Positions 25,514 to 36,030 of a stretch of DNA of 64,000 nucleotides are shown here, piece by piece. Position 1 is the stretch's first letter, and each line of letters begins with the position of its first letter. The DNA is taken from contig NC_092688.1 in the NCBI RefSeq assembly GCF_964275005.1, positions 22,573,903-22,637,902 of the forward strand, written 5' to 3'. This DNA comes from Diadema setosum. Taxonomy: Eukaryota; Echinodermata; Echinoidea; Diadematoida; Diadematidae. Made by a program: the position numbers and the translations under genes. Below the pieces are notes generated by a model. That model was given only the letters and a program-made list of their open reading frames with translations, was not told the DNA's origin and did no database searches.

Positions 25514-25519
25514 TTTATT
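25514..25519 (-). terminator. AATAAA polyadenylation signal of AIP
   Basis: AATAAA on the minus strand, about 50 bases past the AIP stop codon, the usual distance and orientation for 3' end formation. Confidence 0.6.
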
Positions 25520-25569
25520 GTGTAGCTCATCTTCTAATCTGATGGCATCATGCGATGCAAAGCATGCCC

Positions 25570-26016
25570 TCACTCACTGAACAAATTTTTCAGTTTGGTC
25601 TTGTCTTCGAGGTCCTTCTGCTTCTCAGTCTCATCGATGATTGCTAGCTCCTTGCGGACGCTGGCTCCCAGCTTTGGGTCTAGTTTGGCGGCCTTCGTGA
25701 AATCCTTCCTGGCCTCGAAGAAGTTCCAGCACGCTGCATGTGCCTTGGCTCTTCTATACAGTGCCTTCACATTGTCTGAGATTGAATGGGAAAATGTATC
25801 AGTATAAAATTTAACATCAATCAAAGTTGAGCATTACATCCATTAGCTTGTGTTCAACATTCACACTTACAGGCAAAGTATTGTTTTCCAATTTGCTTCT
25901 TCTTCTTCTTCTTCTTCTTCTTCTTCTTCTTTTTCTTCTTCTTATTATTATTATTATTCTTATTCTTATTCTTATTCTTCTTATCATTATTCTTATTCTT
26001 ATTCTTATTCTTATTC

Positions 26017-26071
<55 letters not shown>

Positions 26072-29000
26072 CATTATTACTATTATTACTATTATTATTG
26101 CATTACAGATCTGATTATGACAGATACTTGAAGGGGCATTCCAGACAGTTTTCATAATTTCAAATCATGTAGTGCACAAATTGACGGCTCCATGTATAGA
26201 TTTATGGAATTTATTGTGGTCCTAGAGCAGAGAAACCAATACTCTAAAACCTTAAACAAATTACACTGAACAATGATGATGACATAAGAGGCTCACATAT
26301 TTCAGTAATGTAGCAGTGAAAGTCCATTACAATACAACTCGCTTAACAAGTTCACTTGTGTAGGATCTATGCATGCCTTCTTCTTCTGTTCTGCTCGCTT
26401 GAGCCCAAAGTCATGCATTCGTGAGGCTGCCATGTCATCATGCTTTTTCATTACAATTTGTTAGGATATTTGAAAACATTATTTCTCATCCAAATCATTC
26501 TAAATTCTGAAACTGTGTACCCAGTATAACTAATTTATAATACTCACATGTAAAAGTCTGAAATCATCCAGAGGTCTCCTTTAACCCTATTCTAACTGGG
26601 GGGGGGGGGGTCAAATTGACCCCCCCTTCGATGTTTCGCGCCACAATTTTGCAACGCGCAAAGATTTTGCCGCGTCGTTTCACGACTTTTTTCATTGAAG
26701 TCTCCCGCATATTTTGAGACCAAATTTGCGACGTTCGGGTACACCGGTTTGAAGTTATGTAATGTTTTGCATATGCATGTCAACCAAAAAACAGCTCAAA
26801 TTCATGATATCGTGTGCAAATCCAATGCAAATTGTGTTTTTTGGTTAAATTGATATAAATTAGATTATTTCAACTTTTAACTATTGAAATTAATCAATTC
26901 TAGTGTAGATAAGCCTGAAAGAGTGCCTGCAACAAATTTTGGCAAAAAACAATAGAAAAACAAAAGGTCGAAAAAACAATAAAATACATAAGAAATTAAC
27001 AAAACAATAAAAACAAAAGAAATTGATTTCGATTGTGCTATTTTTTTACAAGAAAATTGTTTGATGTGTCTTGAGGAATTCTGACACAAAAATTTAGCAA
27101 TCCTCCAGTCTTTTTAATGGAGTTATAGGTGAAAATATGATTTCATGCAGAAATTTGCATAATCAATTTATTAAAAATAGAAAGGCAATATTTTTCTATT
27201 GTATGACCATGTTATCTTGTAGTTGACATCCAGCTCTATCTTCAGGCAAAATTTCGTTGCGATCACACGATCGGCGGCCGAGATCTGAAGGGGGGGGGGG
27301 GTCAAATTGACCCCCCCTCAGTAAAAACTTGGTCTCAAATAGCCCAGTTAGAATAGGGTTAAGAGATCCATGTGCTTTCAAACTCATTCAAAGAAAAAAC
27401 TATAATAAAATAAACGTTGTAAGTTGTTAAAAGTACCAATACCACAACATGTATCCATTTAGAACAAAGTTTGCAGATCTACAGCATGACTGTCATGAAC
27501 CGGCAGAGTAAGAGAAACACATCTCACCTTCATCCTTCTCCAAGACTGTGGTGGTGTGCTCGATGACCTGGTAATACTCCTTGAGATAGAGTTTACACTG
27601 GGCAAAGTTGAGGAGGAACGGGATCTTTTCTCCATCGAGCTCTAGCCACTCTGCACTGTTGGGCTTCTCATGCAGCAGCAGGTTCTCCAGGCAACCCAGG
27701 GCCTCGGCATACTTCTCTGCCGCCCTCACGTAGTCGCCCTCCTTGTACAGTCGGTTGCCCTCCTCTCGCAGCTGTGGAAGTACAGCCCGCTTCTGCTCGT
27801 CGTTCATAGCCCAGGCCTCCAGGCGATGCTGCCCGGGCTCCTCGATGCTGACGATCTCCATGGTGAACTTCAGGGGCTCAGGCTTGTTCATGAGGGCATC
27901 CAGGTCCTCGTAGCCCAGGCCAGACTTGTTGACCTGCGCCATGCCACAGCAATGCCTCTCCTCCGTTATCTTCTTGCCGTGCCTGAAGTCACGCAGCTTG
28001 GCTTCCACTGGTGGGTATGATGTCAAATGCTGCAGGACAGATGATATGGGCATTTCACAAGTTTTTTTTCACAAGGATTGACACCCAAGTTGAAGCCTCA
28101 AGAAATTGCACAGGGACTTAAGAGATTTAATCAGCTACAGTACATTCTCCTTGGATTATACCTACCCCGCAAATGAATTTCTTTTACAAGAGACATTACT
28201 CCATCTGCTACTTTAATGTAAAATTCAAATAAAGGCATACATCTAGTGAATTCAAATAAAGGCATACATCTAGTGATTTTTTTTTTTTTTTCAAAAGTCA
28301 AATTAGGCCAACAGTCATTTCTTCCCATAAGCACTAATGTCTAATGAAGTTTATCAAATCAACTGATGAGGTCGAAATTGAACCAAAATCAGCCGTATCA
28401 TAAGAAATTTATTTCAAGCTCTGAATCTGTTAATTGGCTTATGCACGAAGTAGTAAGACATCCCATTAAATTAAAATGGTCAGGGGACTACGGCAACTAT
28501 TGTAATACACCCTTATTTTTTTTTCTTAATTTTCTGAAGTATCTTTGATTTTCATTGATTCACTGTTTCAACATGGTTGCATTTCTTGAACACAACTTTC
28601 CCACTGAAGTTAATCCTCATGTAGTATAATCATCCATTCGTTACCTTGAGACATTAAAGATTCTACAGTGTTTCAGAGCACGGCTTGTGCCATCAGATAA
28701 ATTGCACTTCCAGTGAAATTGTGCATTGCCTACCAACGTGTCAAATAAACAAGAAATGGAATTGTGGCACAAAATTGCTGCAGCAGTAATATAAAGATGG
28801 ATCTAAAAACCAAAATTAATGAAAGTAGATAACTTTGATCAAAAATCAAACTAAAAATCATACATCGATAGTGTTAAATTTTGTTTGAAATACATAAACA
28901 CACACACACAAATACAAATACATGACAGAGAGGGAGAGAGACAGAGAGAGAGAGAGACAGAGAGAATGAGAATTATGGTATGCAGCTTTCTGTCTAACTA

Positions 29001-29464
29001 GAGATAAACGCACCTCAGGATCTACCAAGAATTCTGCAACTTCATCACGCCGCATCGTCTTCAGAGCGTTCTCCCACACCTCAAACTTGAAGGATTTCCC
29101 TGTGAGCATCTCCATGGGTTTGTTGACCTTCTTTGTGTCCTCAATGACTGTCCCATCTTCGTCACACTTACTGCACTTGTAGTGAAAGGTGACCTATAAC
29201 ACAAACAATAACTTATTTTTCACTATGGAATTGACATATTACATAATGCTGCACATTAGCACTGGTCCCACGGTCCCTGACCAGTACAAATCACTGTTGG
29301 ACCGGTAACTTTTCTTGGAATGGACTAGTAAAAATGAAAAAAAAACAACAACAACAACTGGGTACTACTGGTCTGACAGACAGGTTGGACCAGTGGAAAA
29401 AATGGGTTAGTGTGCAGCCCTGTATTATGTAGTGTATGTAAGACAGCATAACAAACCACAATCT

Positions 29465-29495
<31 letters not shown>

Positions 29496-30192
29496 ATAAA
29501 AAGTCATACTGTGTTTTGGCACTATTCATCACCATCAAACCAAGATCATTATGCTAATTACATTTGACAAAGTAACCATCATGCATTTGAATTTAAATTT
29601 CATTTGGGTCATCAAATGTCTCAATGGCTTTAGGACTTATCACAATTAGATTACATTTGAATGTTTCTAAACGAGATTGAATTTGAACAAAGATTGATAA
29701 ATAACGTAAGCTTTAGGACTTATCACAATTAGATTACATTTGAATGTTTCTAAACGAGATTGAATTTGAACAAAGATTGATAAATAACGTAAGTACAACC
29801 ATATTGATGTTTGTAAGCTGTCCACGGCAATGTTCGATAGCTAGGAACCCAACATATTAAGAGTCATCTTGGTCATGTGGGTACGATATTGTTTTCACTG
29901 CGCTTAAAACGTCAGTTATTCTTTGACCACCGTTTCTCTAATAAGGTCTTCAATGACCCAAACATTAAGTGATTGGGGATAAAATACCCGGATTGTCCAA
30001 ACAGTTGTCCAATTCAACACTTTTTGCTTATGCTTCGATTTTAATTGACTGAAATAAAATTGATACTATCCCCCTCTCAAATCATCTACGTACCTTTGTC
30101 CCATCAGGGTAAAGTGGAAGGGACCCTTTCCCTGGATGCACTATCGATTTCTTGATTCCATAACCCAGACCAGTTCCAAGGCCTGTCTCCAT
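25570..30192 (-). CDS. AIP: AIP, aryl hydrocarbon receptor-interacting protein (FKBP-like/TPR co-chaperone)
   Basis: Exons (minus) are 30192-30094, 29193-29014, 28029-27528 and 25775-25570, all GT-AG, joining to 328 codons plus TGA (human AIP 330 aa). The family binds Hsp90 through a TPR domain and holds clients such as the Ah receptor in the cytosol. Seen: an N-terminal FKBP-like domain with GTKVTFHYKC (about 31-39), GTVIEDT, GKSFKFEVWENALKTM and AEFLVDPE; RHCCGMAQ at 118-125 (human RHCCGVAQ); DLDALM; TPR1 with EEGNRLYKEGDYVRAAEKY (182-200); TPR2 with LLNFAQCKLYLKEYYQVIEH (232-251); TPR3 with VKALYRRAKAHAACWNFFEA (from 263); and a charged C-terminal helix ending NLFSE. The start is the first ATG in frame, preceded by a likely acceptor at 30219, so a non-coding 5' exon probably exists upstream. 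Four coding exons is fewer than the six of vertebrate AIP. Confidence 0.93.
25896..26099. repeat. Compound trinucleotide/hexanucleotide microsatellite in AIP intron 3
   Basis: TTC units run into TTATTC mixtures and then TTA units. On the AIP sense strand this is an AAT then GAA purine-rich tract 120-325 bases before the exon 4 acceptor. Confidence 0.95.
26585..27358. mobile_element. piggyBac-type MITE in AIP intron 3
   Basis: A perfect 16-bp terminal inverted repeat, CCCTATTCTAACTGGG at 26585-26600 and its complement at 27343-27358, is flanked on both sides by TTAA (26581-26584, 27359-27362). TTAA duplication and a CCC start are the mark of piggyBac elements. Just inside each end lies a G run of about 12 followed by TCAAATTGACCCCCC, itself an inverted repeat. 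No transposase is encoded in the 774 bp. Confidence 0.88.
28224..28276. repeat. 27-bp tandem duplication in AIP intron 2
   Basis: Two adjacent copies starting TTCAAATAAAGGCATACATC, essentially perfect, followed by a T run. Confidence 0.9.
29627..29792. repeat. Perfect 83-bp tandem duplication in AIP intron 1
   Basis: 29627-29709 and 29710-29792 are identical, starting GCTTTAGGACTTATCACAAT. This suggests a recent event or an assembly artefact. Confidence 0.95.
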
Positions 30193-30218
30193 CTTTCAGT
30201 GGTTTCAGCTTGCTGTGC
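30193..30218 (-). other. Probable 5' UTR portion of AIP exon with upstream acceptor
   Basis: On the minus strand a pyrimidine-rich stretch ends TTTACCACAG just before this segment, which leads 26 bases into the AIP ATG. This is a plausible acceptor joining an unseen non-coding first exon. Confidence 0.45.
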
Positions 30219-31484
30219 CTGTGGTAAAGAGTGGTTATACCTCTTGTTGTAAGCTTGTTACATGTAATACATTGGCTTTTTAACCTAAAGACACAAAATA
30301 GCGCATCTGATCCAAGTCTGAGCTAGTGGTGATTTCAGATTTGGATGAGGTGAAGTAAAGATACAGTGAGGTTCACTTATCTGTTTGAGTTCAATATGTT
30401 GCTCAGAAATTTCTGTATCATGATCTACCTCCATGCCATGCCATGGGCATGGCTGCAAGATGTACAAAAAATACAATAAGAAACCATGCAGGGTCCTGGC
30501 CTAGAAGGCCCCTGCACTTAAATTTCTTTTTTTCTTCTTTTCTCAAAGGACATTTGATATGTCTGGACTTGTTATTGTCTGCATTTGTATTGTTGTGTTA
30601 TTCATGCAGGAAGTACAAGTGCACACATACACAGACACAGCTACAGCAATATACATGTCATGAATACTAGCCTAGTAGGACCCTACAGTAGATGATTTTG
30701 ATCATGATATGATAGACATTGCAACTAGATACCTACTTGGTACTATTACTAGAGTCTAGCCCATTTATCTACTGTGGTATCGTATACTAATAGGTCTATC
30801 GTTACAGCTAGCACCTAGCAGTACTACTACTAGCACCATGCACCAGCAGCTCATTGCCAAGATCCGGAAGAGCTAGTAAGTTGTAGAGAACCTTAATGCT
30901 ACATTACTGTATTTCATCACTTCTACGTTACTCTCCGGAGCTCTAAGTGATTGTGAATAAAGAGTAACCCACACGAAACGATACACGTGGGACTGAACAG
31001 ATTACAATGATACGAATTAAAACACTCCGAGCTCTGCATCATGCGTCAGCACTAGCTTTAACTGACAAATATAAACACCATCAATTAAGAATCACATCAA
31101 AATCCCATGAAAACTTCTTTCCGACTACCAAAGTTCACATATAAAGCATGGTAAAAGGACAATAATCACAACAAACCTTCGAGGGAGAGAGATCGGGTCG
31201 AGATCTATTACAGAGGGCGCTACGCAACGCCTGGGAGCAGTGCCGTAAATACGGCACTGCCTGGGAGCTAGCTGAGTCGAGATCTTTCTGCAAGCTAACA
31301 GGCAGGATCCGAGAGGTAGTAGACAAAGGCAAGGCGTGGTCCATCCGTAAATTTGAAGGATGGGGGAATTTGTTTCTGATATTGTTTTATCAATATACAA
31401 GCGAACTTGATCAAAGTACAATATTAACATCACGTTTATTCTCTGTATTAAGTCAATCAATCAAAATGGAGTGGGGGCAAGGAT
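30219..31484. other. AIP upstream region
   Basis: It should hold the AIP promoter and first non-coding exon. Candidates lie near 31150-31260, where the sequence is more GC-rich, but I cannot fix the exon. A small hairpin is listed separately. Confidence 0.35.
31237..31260. repeat. Perfect 11-bp hairpin flanked by 10-bp direct repeats
   Basis: GCAGTGCCGTA, AA, TACGGCACTGC. The hairpin overlaps two direct copies of GCCTGGGAGC on either side. It could be a tiny insertion scar or a regulatory palindrome near the AIP 5' end. Confidence 0.6.
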
Positions 31485-32219
31485 TAAGGTGAAAATGCTA
31501 ACGCAGGTTTTCTACTTATGTGATGAGAGCAGTAAAAGTGAAGACATATTATCTATTGCCCATCATGATTGATTTGTCCTTGTATCACATCGTAATAATG
31601 ATTTGCGAATAACTCAAAAGGGGTAATTTCGACAATGCAAATGTCGTTTTACATCCATACGCGTTGAAATTGCCTCTTATACACGTTTACAAGTATAATG
31701 GAACTAAAAAGAAATAGTATGTCTTTAACATATCGATTTTCATCAAACTGTAGCAAATAAGCAAGAGAAATTCCAGATGATCTTCGAACCCACCAACTTT
31801 TCTGATAAATGACGTGAAGAAGTCAGAGGGTTGTTTTGGATGGTATTAAATCTTCTTCAGTTATTTTGGTGCCAACAATCTCTTCCATATTAATGACCTA
31901 AGAAATGCGCTCGCTCAGTATTTCGTCATAATCAATGCTACTGCAGACGCGCTGCGCGTATTAAACTCGACGTAGCTACATGTCAATATCTGTGACGAAA
32001 TAATGCAAGCACTCAGTATTTCTGTTTACATAACAACGAAATTCTACAGTACTTGTCCATTCCTAGTGAATTCCTCTTGCTATTCGTACACTTTTGATGG
32101 TGTTCTCGTAGCTTGATATCGAAATGTCTACGTTTTCCGAGCTATCTCGCGGTTGGCCATTTTAGTCTCGACTCCATAGTTCGCTGATAAGATCTTTCAG
32201 CAAATATTGTGTTGTGTCA
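31485..32219 (+). pseudogene. Decayed edge fragments of the array unit
   Basis: 31485-31644 resembles intron 1 of the unit (CAGGTTTTCTA, TGTGATGAGAGCAGTAAA, AACTCAAA) but is highly diverged. It joins abruptly at 31645 to the unit spacer (CGTTTTACATCCATACGCG). The following exon 1 copy (ATG at 32124) has base changes and an in-frame TAG after 13 codons. At 32220 the sequence jumps to the unit's post-gene spacer, so exons 2 and 3 are missing. This is a non-functional edge copy. Confidence 0.8.
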
Positions 32220-33104
32220 CATACATTCCAGGCTTTGTCTAAGCTAATTTCGAAAAGCACTGATACGTGTTTAGATATGCCTGTACCTATAGTTCACTGT
32301 TACATGCAATGTACACCAAGCCCGTAGAGCCCCTTTATGTTCTGATTGCCTTGTTTGAAATGTAGGCAGGCAAATCATTTTCTTTCTTCTAGCAAATCTC
32401 GACCAGAAAATTAATACTAAAGGCATTGCATGTGCCGAGCAGAGGCAAATAATAGCAAATTCCGGATCTTATAATATTGAAAGAAGTCATAAGCAGCCTG
32501 TAGCTTTTTCATTCAAATATCGGAAAGGAAATTAAAAAGAAAGAAAGAAAGACAGAGAGAAAGAAAGACGGAAAAAAGGCTTTGAGTTTCGAGCTTTTTC
32601 CTGATCTCCACACCTATTCCCTGAAATAAACCTCCTTAATGATAGCAATGGACAAACATTGTGTGATAAATGGGTCTCAGTCACGCTATCCAATACACCA
32701 ATGTTATGGCTGTTGCAGATTTATACTTTGTTGGTATCTGCGAATGATTATTAATACTTCCGTTTTTGTGAATAACGTCATATTTCTGTGGAAAAGAAGT
32801 AAGGAAAGCTTTACGTTTACATCCACACGCGTTGAAATTGCCTCTTATACACGTTTACATAATGGAACTAAAAAGAAATAGTATGTCTTTGACATATCGA
32901 TTTTCATCAAACTGTAGCAAATAAGCAAGAGGAATTCCAGATGATCTTCGAACCCACCAACTTTTCTGATAAATGACGTGAAAAGGTCGACGTGACATAA
33001 TGACAGCGAGATATTATGTTCAGAGAAGGACACCCAGTGCTTTCATTATTTTGCTGCCTAACAATCTCTTCCATATTAATGACCTAAGAAATGCGCTCAC
33101 TCAG

Positions 33105-33188
33105 TATTTCGTCATAATCAATGCTACTGCAGACGCGCCGCGCGTATTAAACTCGACGTAGCTACATGTGAATATCTGTGACGAAATA
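33105..33188. promoter_or_regulatory. Paired TGACGAAATA sites upstream of array gene 1
   Basis: TGACGAAATA occurs at 33105-33114 in reverse and at 33179-33188 forward, about 120-205 bases before the gene's ATG. TGACG is the half site of CREB/ATF factors. Both copies are kept in the other units and even in the decayed edge copy. Between them is TATTAAA (TATA-like), changed to TATTCAA in later units. The regulatory role is inferred. Confidence 0.4.
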
Positions 33189-33309
33189 ATGCAAGCACGC
33201 AGTATTTCTGTTTACATAACAACGAAATTCTACAGTACTTGTCCATTCCTAGTGAATTCCTCTTGCTATTCGTACACTTTTGATGGTGTTCTCGTAGCTT
33301 GATATCGAA

Positions 33310-34698
33310 ATGTCTACGTTTTCCGAGCTATCTCGCGGTCGGCGATTTTGGGCTCGACTCCGTAGTTCGCTGACAAGATCTTTCAGCAAATTGTGTTGTG
33401 TCACTGCAGGTAATGTATTTCCTGGCGTGCACAAACAATCTCAACATGCCACACTTTCCATCCATGCATGATAATCCAGGTTTTCTAGAAATTCTGTGAT
33501 GAGAGCAGTAAATGTTCTGATTATTGTAGATTTATCATCTCTCTTCTCAGCAGATTTGATGGAGATTGATCAAATTAAAATAACGATTTTCGACTAACTC
33601 AAATAGAAGAATTTGGAGAATGGAAATATATTTGAAGAAAGAATAAATCTTATCGAAACATTGTCGAATGAGAATGAAAATGTCACTTTCATATTTGAGA
33701 AAACTAGAATCTGTTCTGTTTTGATCTTGCTTTTCTTAAGGTTCTGGTGACAACCATAACGGAAAGCAGGGCACAGTCCTGAGTGCCAAAGATGTCAGTA
33801 TGGTGAGTTTGCATTACGACGGGGCGTCTCATTTATGTCCTGTATGTTTTCTCTTCCTCAATTCTCACTTGTTTTACAAAGTTTCTGTCTTTTCCAGTTG
33901 TTTAAGTTTCCACAGGTCATTGAGATATGACGCTCTTGAGACACACATTGGCAACTATATAATATTTGAAATCAACGGTATTTTCTCATACCATGGACAA
34001 GAAATCACTTTTCGGCATCATTATTTGGCAAACAATAATAATTTCCCACTTCATGGCTCTAACTCTGTCCAAAGATTTTGGGAAGCAGCAAAAGTCTATT
34101 GTAATGGTCGTATTTTATACGATAATGATGATAAATACCGTGACCTGCAAGTATTATACATTTTCTTTCAAGTCCAAACTCTTTCTGCTCTTGTCCTGGT
34201 ATTACTTTGCAGTATCACGAGGCTTCTCGTTGGGATGAGGGGAGCTCCGTCACATCTTTCTGGGGTTCCGTTTCGGATGTCGACGAGTGCCTCTTCAACG
34301 AAGACATTAGTCTTTACAGCCAGAGTTTCAGTAATATATCGAATTTGTCTCTTCTCGACGAAGAGGAGTATGCACGGAAAAGTCACGACAGGCAGGGTGA
34401 CAACAGTGATGACGAGGAAGATGATTTGTCCTCCATCAGTCCGAGCGAACTCTCCGAACTTCTGCGCACGTCTTCAGAAGACGAGGACTTTGAAAGCGAT
34501 GAAGACGATGTGTTTACAACAGTAACAGACTTAACAGACTTGGACAGTGACTCCTCCGACCTCTCGCTCTCAGATGAAGATATTTCCGGCGATGTTGAAG
34601 GAGTATATGCAGGAAAATATTATTCAAACAGCATCGTCATCGATATCCTAGACATGCTAATCAATGAGGCAGTCTGTGGCTTGGTCCAGAATTCATGA
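33310..34698 (+). CDS. Array gene copy 1, unrecognised acidic protein, 3 exons
   Basis: Exons are 33310-33409, 33741-33802 and 34213-34698, with GT-AG introns of 331 and 410 bases and phases 1 and 0, giving 215 aa. I do not recognise the family. Seen: a basic N-terminus (MSTFSELSRGRRFWARLRSS) closing with KLCC near residues 27-30, a possible membrane or palmitoylation site; a Ser/Asp/Glu-rich middle (about 119-178) with many SDDE, SEDED and SDEDD casein-kinase-2-like sites; and a C-terminal amphipathic helix, VIDILDMLINEA (196-207), that fits the loose consensus for helices binding the PKA regulatory subunit. There is no signal peptide or transmembrane span. AATAAA lies 53 bases after the stop. 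The start is the first ATG before a strong GCAG/GTAATG donor. An 18-base microexon may be added in intron 2. The reading frame is kept in almost all copies, which argues that it is a real gene. Confidence 0.72.
33898..33915 (+). other. Candidate 18-base microexon (LFKFPQ) in array gene intron 2
   Basis: TTTTCCAG precedes and GTCATT follows TTGTTTAAGTTTCCACAG. Inclusion keeps the frame (phase 0 on both sides) and would add six residues between exons 2 and 3. The block is unchanged in all eight copies although the intron around it varies. The donor is weak, so this is only a candidate. Confidence 0.35.
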
Positions 34699-34750
34699 GG
34701 AGATATGCACTAGACAGATTGAATTGCTAACATTTGGCATGATTTTCAGC

Positions 34751-34756
34751 AATAAA
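34751..34756 (+). terminator. AATAAA polyadenylation signal of array gene 1
   Basis: AATAAA 53 bases after the stop, kept at the same place in the other units. Confidence 0.65.
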
Positions 34757-36030
34757 TGACATCACTGAAATGATACTTTCCTGAGTACTTCTGGTCCCTT
34801 ACTTGTGCTCTACGAGTTTACCGTGATGTTAACTATAAGGTAAAGATACCAAATGAAGGGGGCGAGATAGGGGTTATAGACGGTCTAGTTCATTTGAGAC
34901 TCAGAGATTTGCAACGAGTTTTGCAACGAACATACATTCCAGGCTTTGTCTAAGCTAATTTCGAAAAGCACTGATACGTGTTTAGATATGCCTGTACATA
35001 TAGTTCACTGTTACACATGCAATGTACATCAAGCCCGTAGAGTCCCTTTATGTTCTGATTGCCTTGTTTGAATTGTAGGCAGGCAAATCATTTTCTTTCT
35101 TCTAGCAAATCTCGACCAGAAAATTAATACTAAAGGCATTGCATGTGCCGAGCAGAGGCAAATAATAGCAAATTCCGGATCTTATAATATTGAAAGAAGT
35201 CATATTAGCAGCCTGAAGCTTTTTCATTCAAATATCGGAAAGGGAATTAAAAAGAAAGAAAGAAAGACAGAAAGAAAGAAAGACGGAAAAAAGGCTTTGA
35301 GTTTCGAGCTTTTTCCTGATCTTTACACCTATTTCCTGAAATAAACCCTCCTTAATGTTAGCAATGGACAAACATTGTGTGATAAATGGGTCTCAGTCAC
35401 GCTATCCAATACACCAATGTTATGGCTGTTGCAGATTTATACTTTGTTGGTATCTGCGAATGATTATTAATACTTCCGTTTTTGTGAATAACGTCATATT
35501 TCTGTGGAAAAGAAGTAAGGAAAGCTTTACGTTTTACATCCATACACGTTGAAATTGCCTCTTATATACGTTTACAAGTATAATGGAACTAAAAAGAAAT
35601 AGTATGTCTTTAACATATTGATTTTCATCAAACTGTAGCAAATAAGCAAGAGAAATTCCAGATGATCTTCGAACCCACCAACTTTTCTGATAAATGACGT
35701 GAAAAGGTCGACGTGACATAATGACAGCGAGATATTATGTTCAGAGAAGGACACCCAGTGCTTTCATTATTTTGCTGCCTAACAATCTCTTCCATATTAA
35801 TGACCTAAGAAATGCGCTCACTCAGTATTTCGTCATAATCAATGCTACTGCAGACGCGCTGCGCGTATTAAACTCGACGTAGCTACATGTGAATATCTGT
35901 GACGAAATAATGCAAGCACGCAGTATTTCTGTTTACATAACAACGAAATTCTACAGTACTTGTCCATTCCTAGTGAATTCCTCTTGCTATTCGTACACTT
36001 TTGATGGTGTTCTCGTAGCTTGATATCGAA

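Noticed and set aside
25827-26155. Long frames of poly-Leu/Ile/Tyr/Arg in AIP intron 3
   Set aside because: Pure products of the TTC/TTA microsatellite.
32639-33033. Spacer frames of 60-80 aa on both strands in each unit
   Set aside because: They are broken or altered in several units by small indels, overlap each other on opposite strands and show no protein-like features.
33249-33434. Minus-strand 61-aa frame kept in every array unit
   Set aside because: It is the antisense shadow of exon 1 of the plus-strand gene. It is conserved because the DNA is, and has no signals of its own.
35660-35690. Possible tRNA B-box (GGGTTCGAAGATC) in the array spacer
   Set aside because: There is no A-box at the right distance, no cloverleaf pairing and no terminator run.
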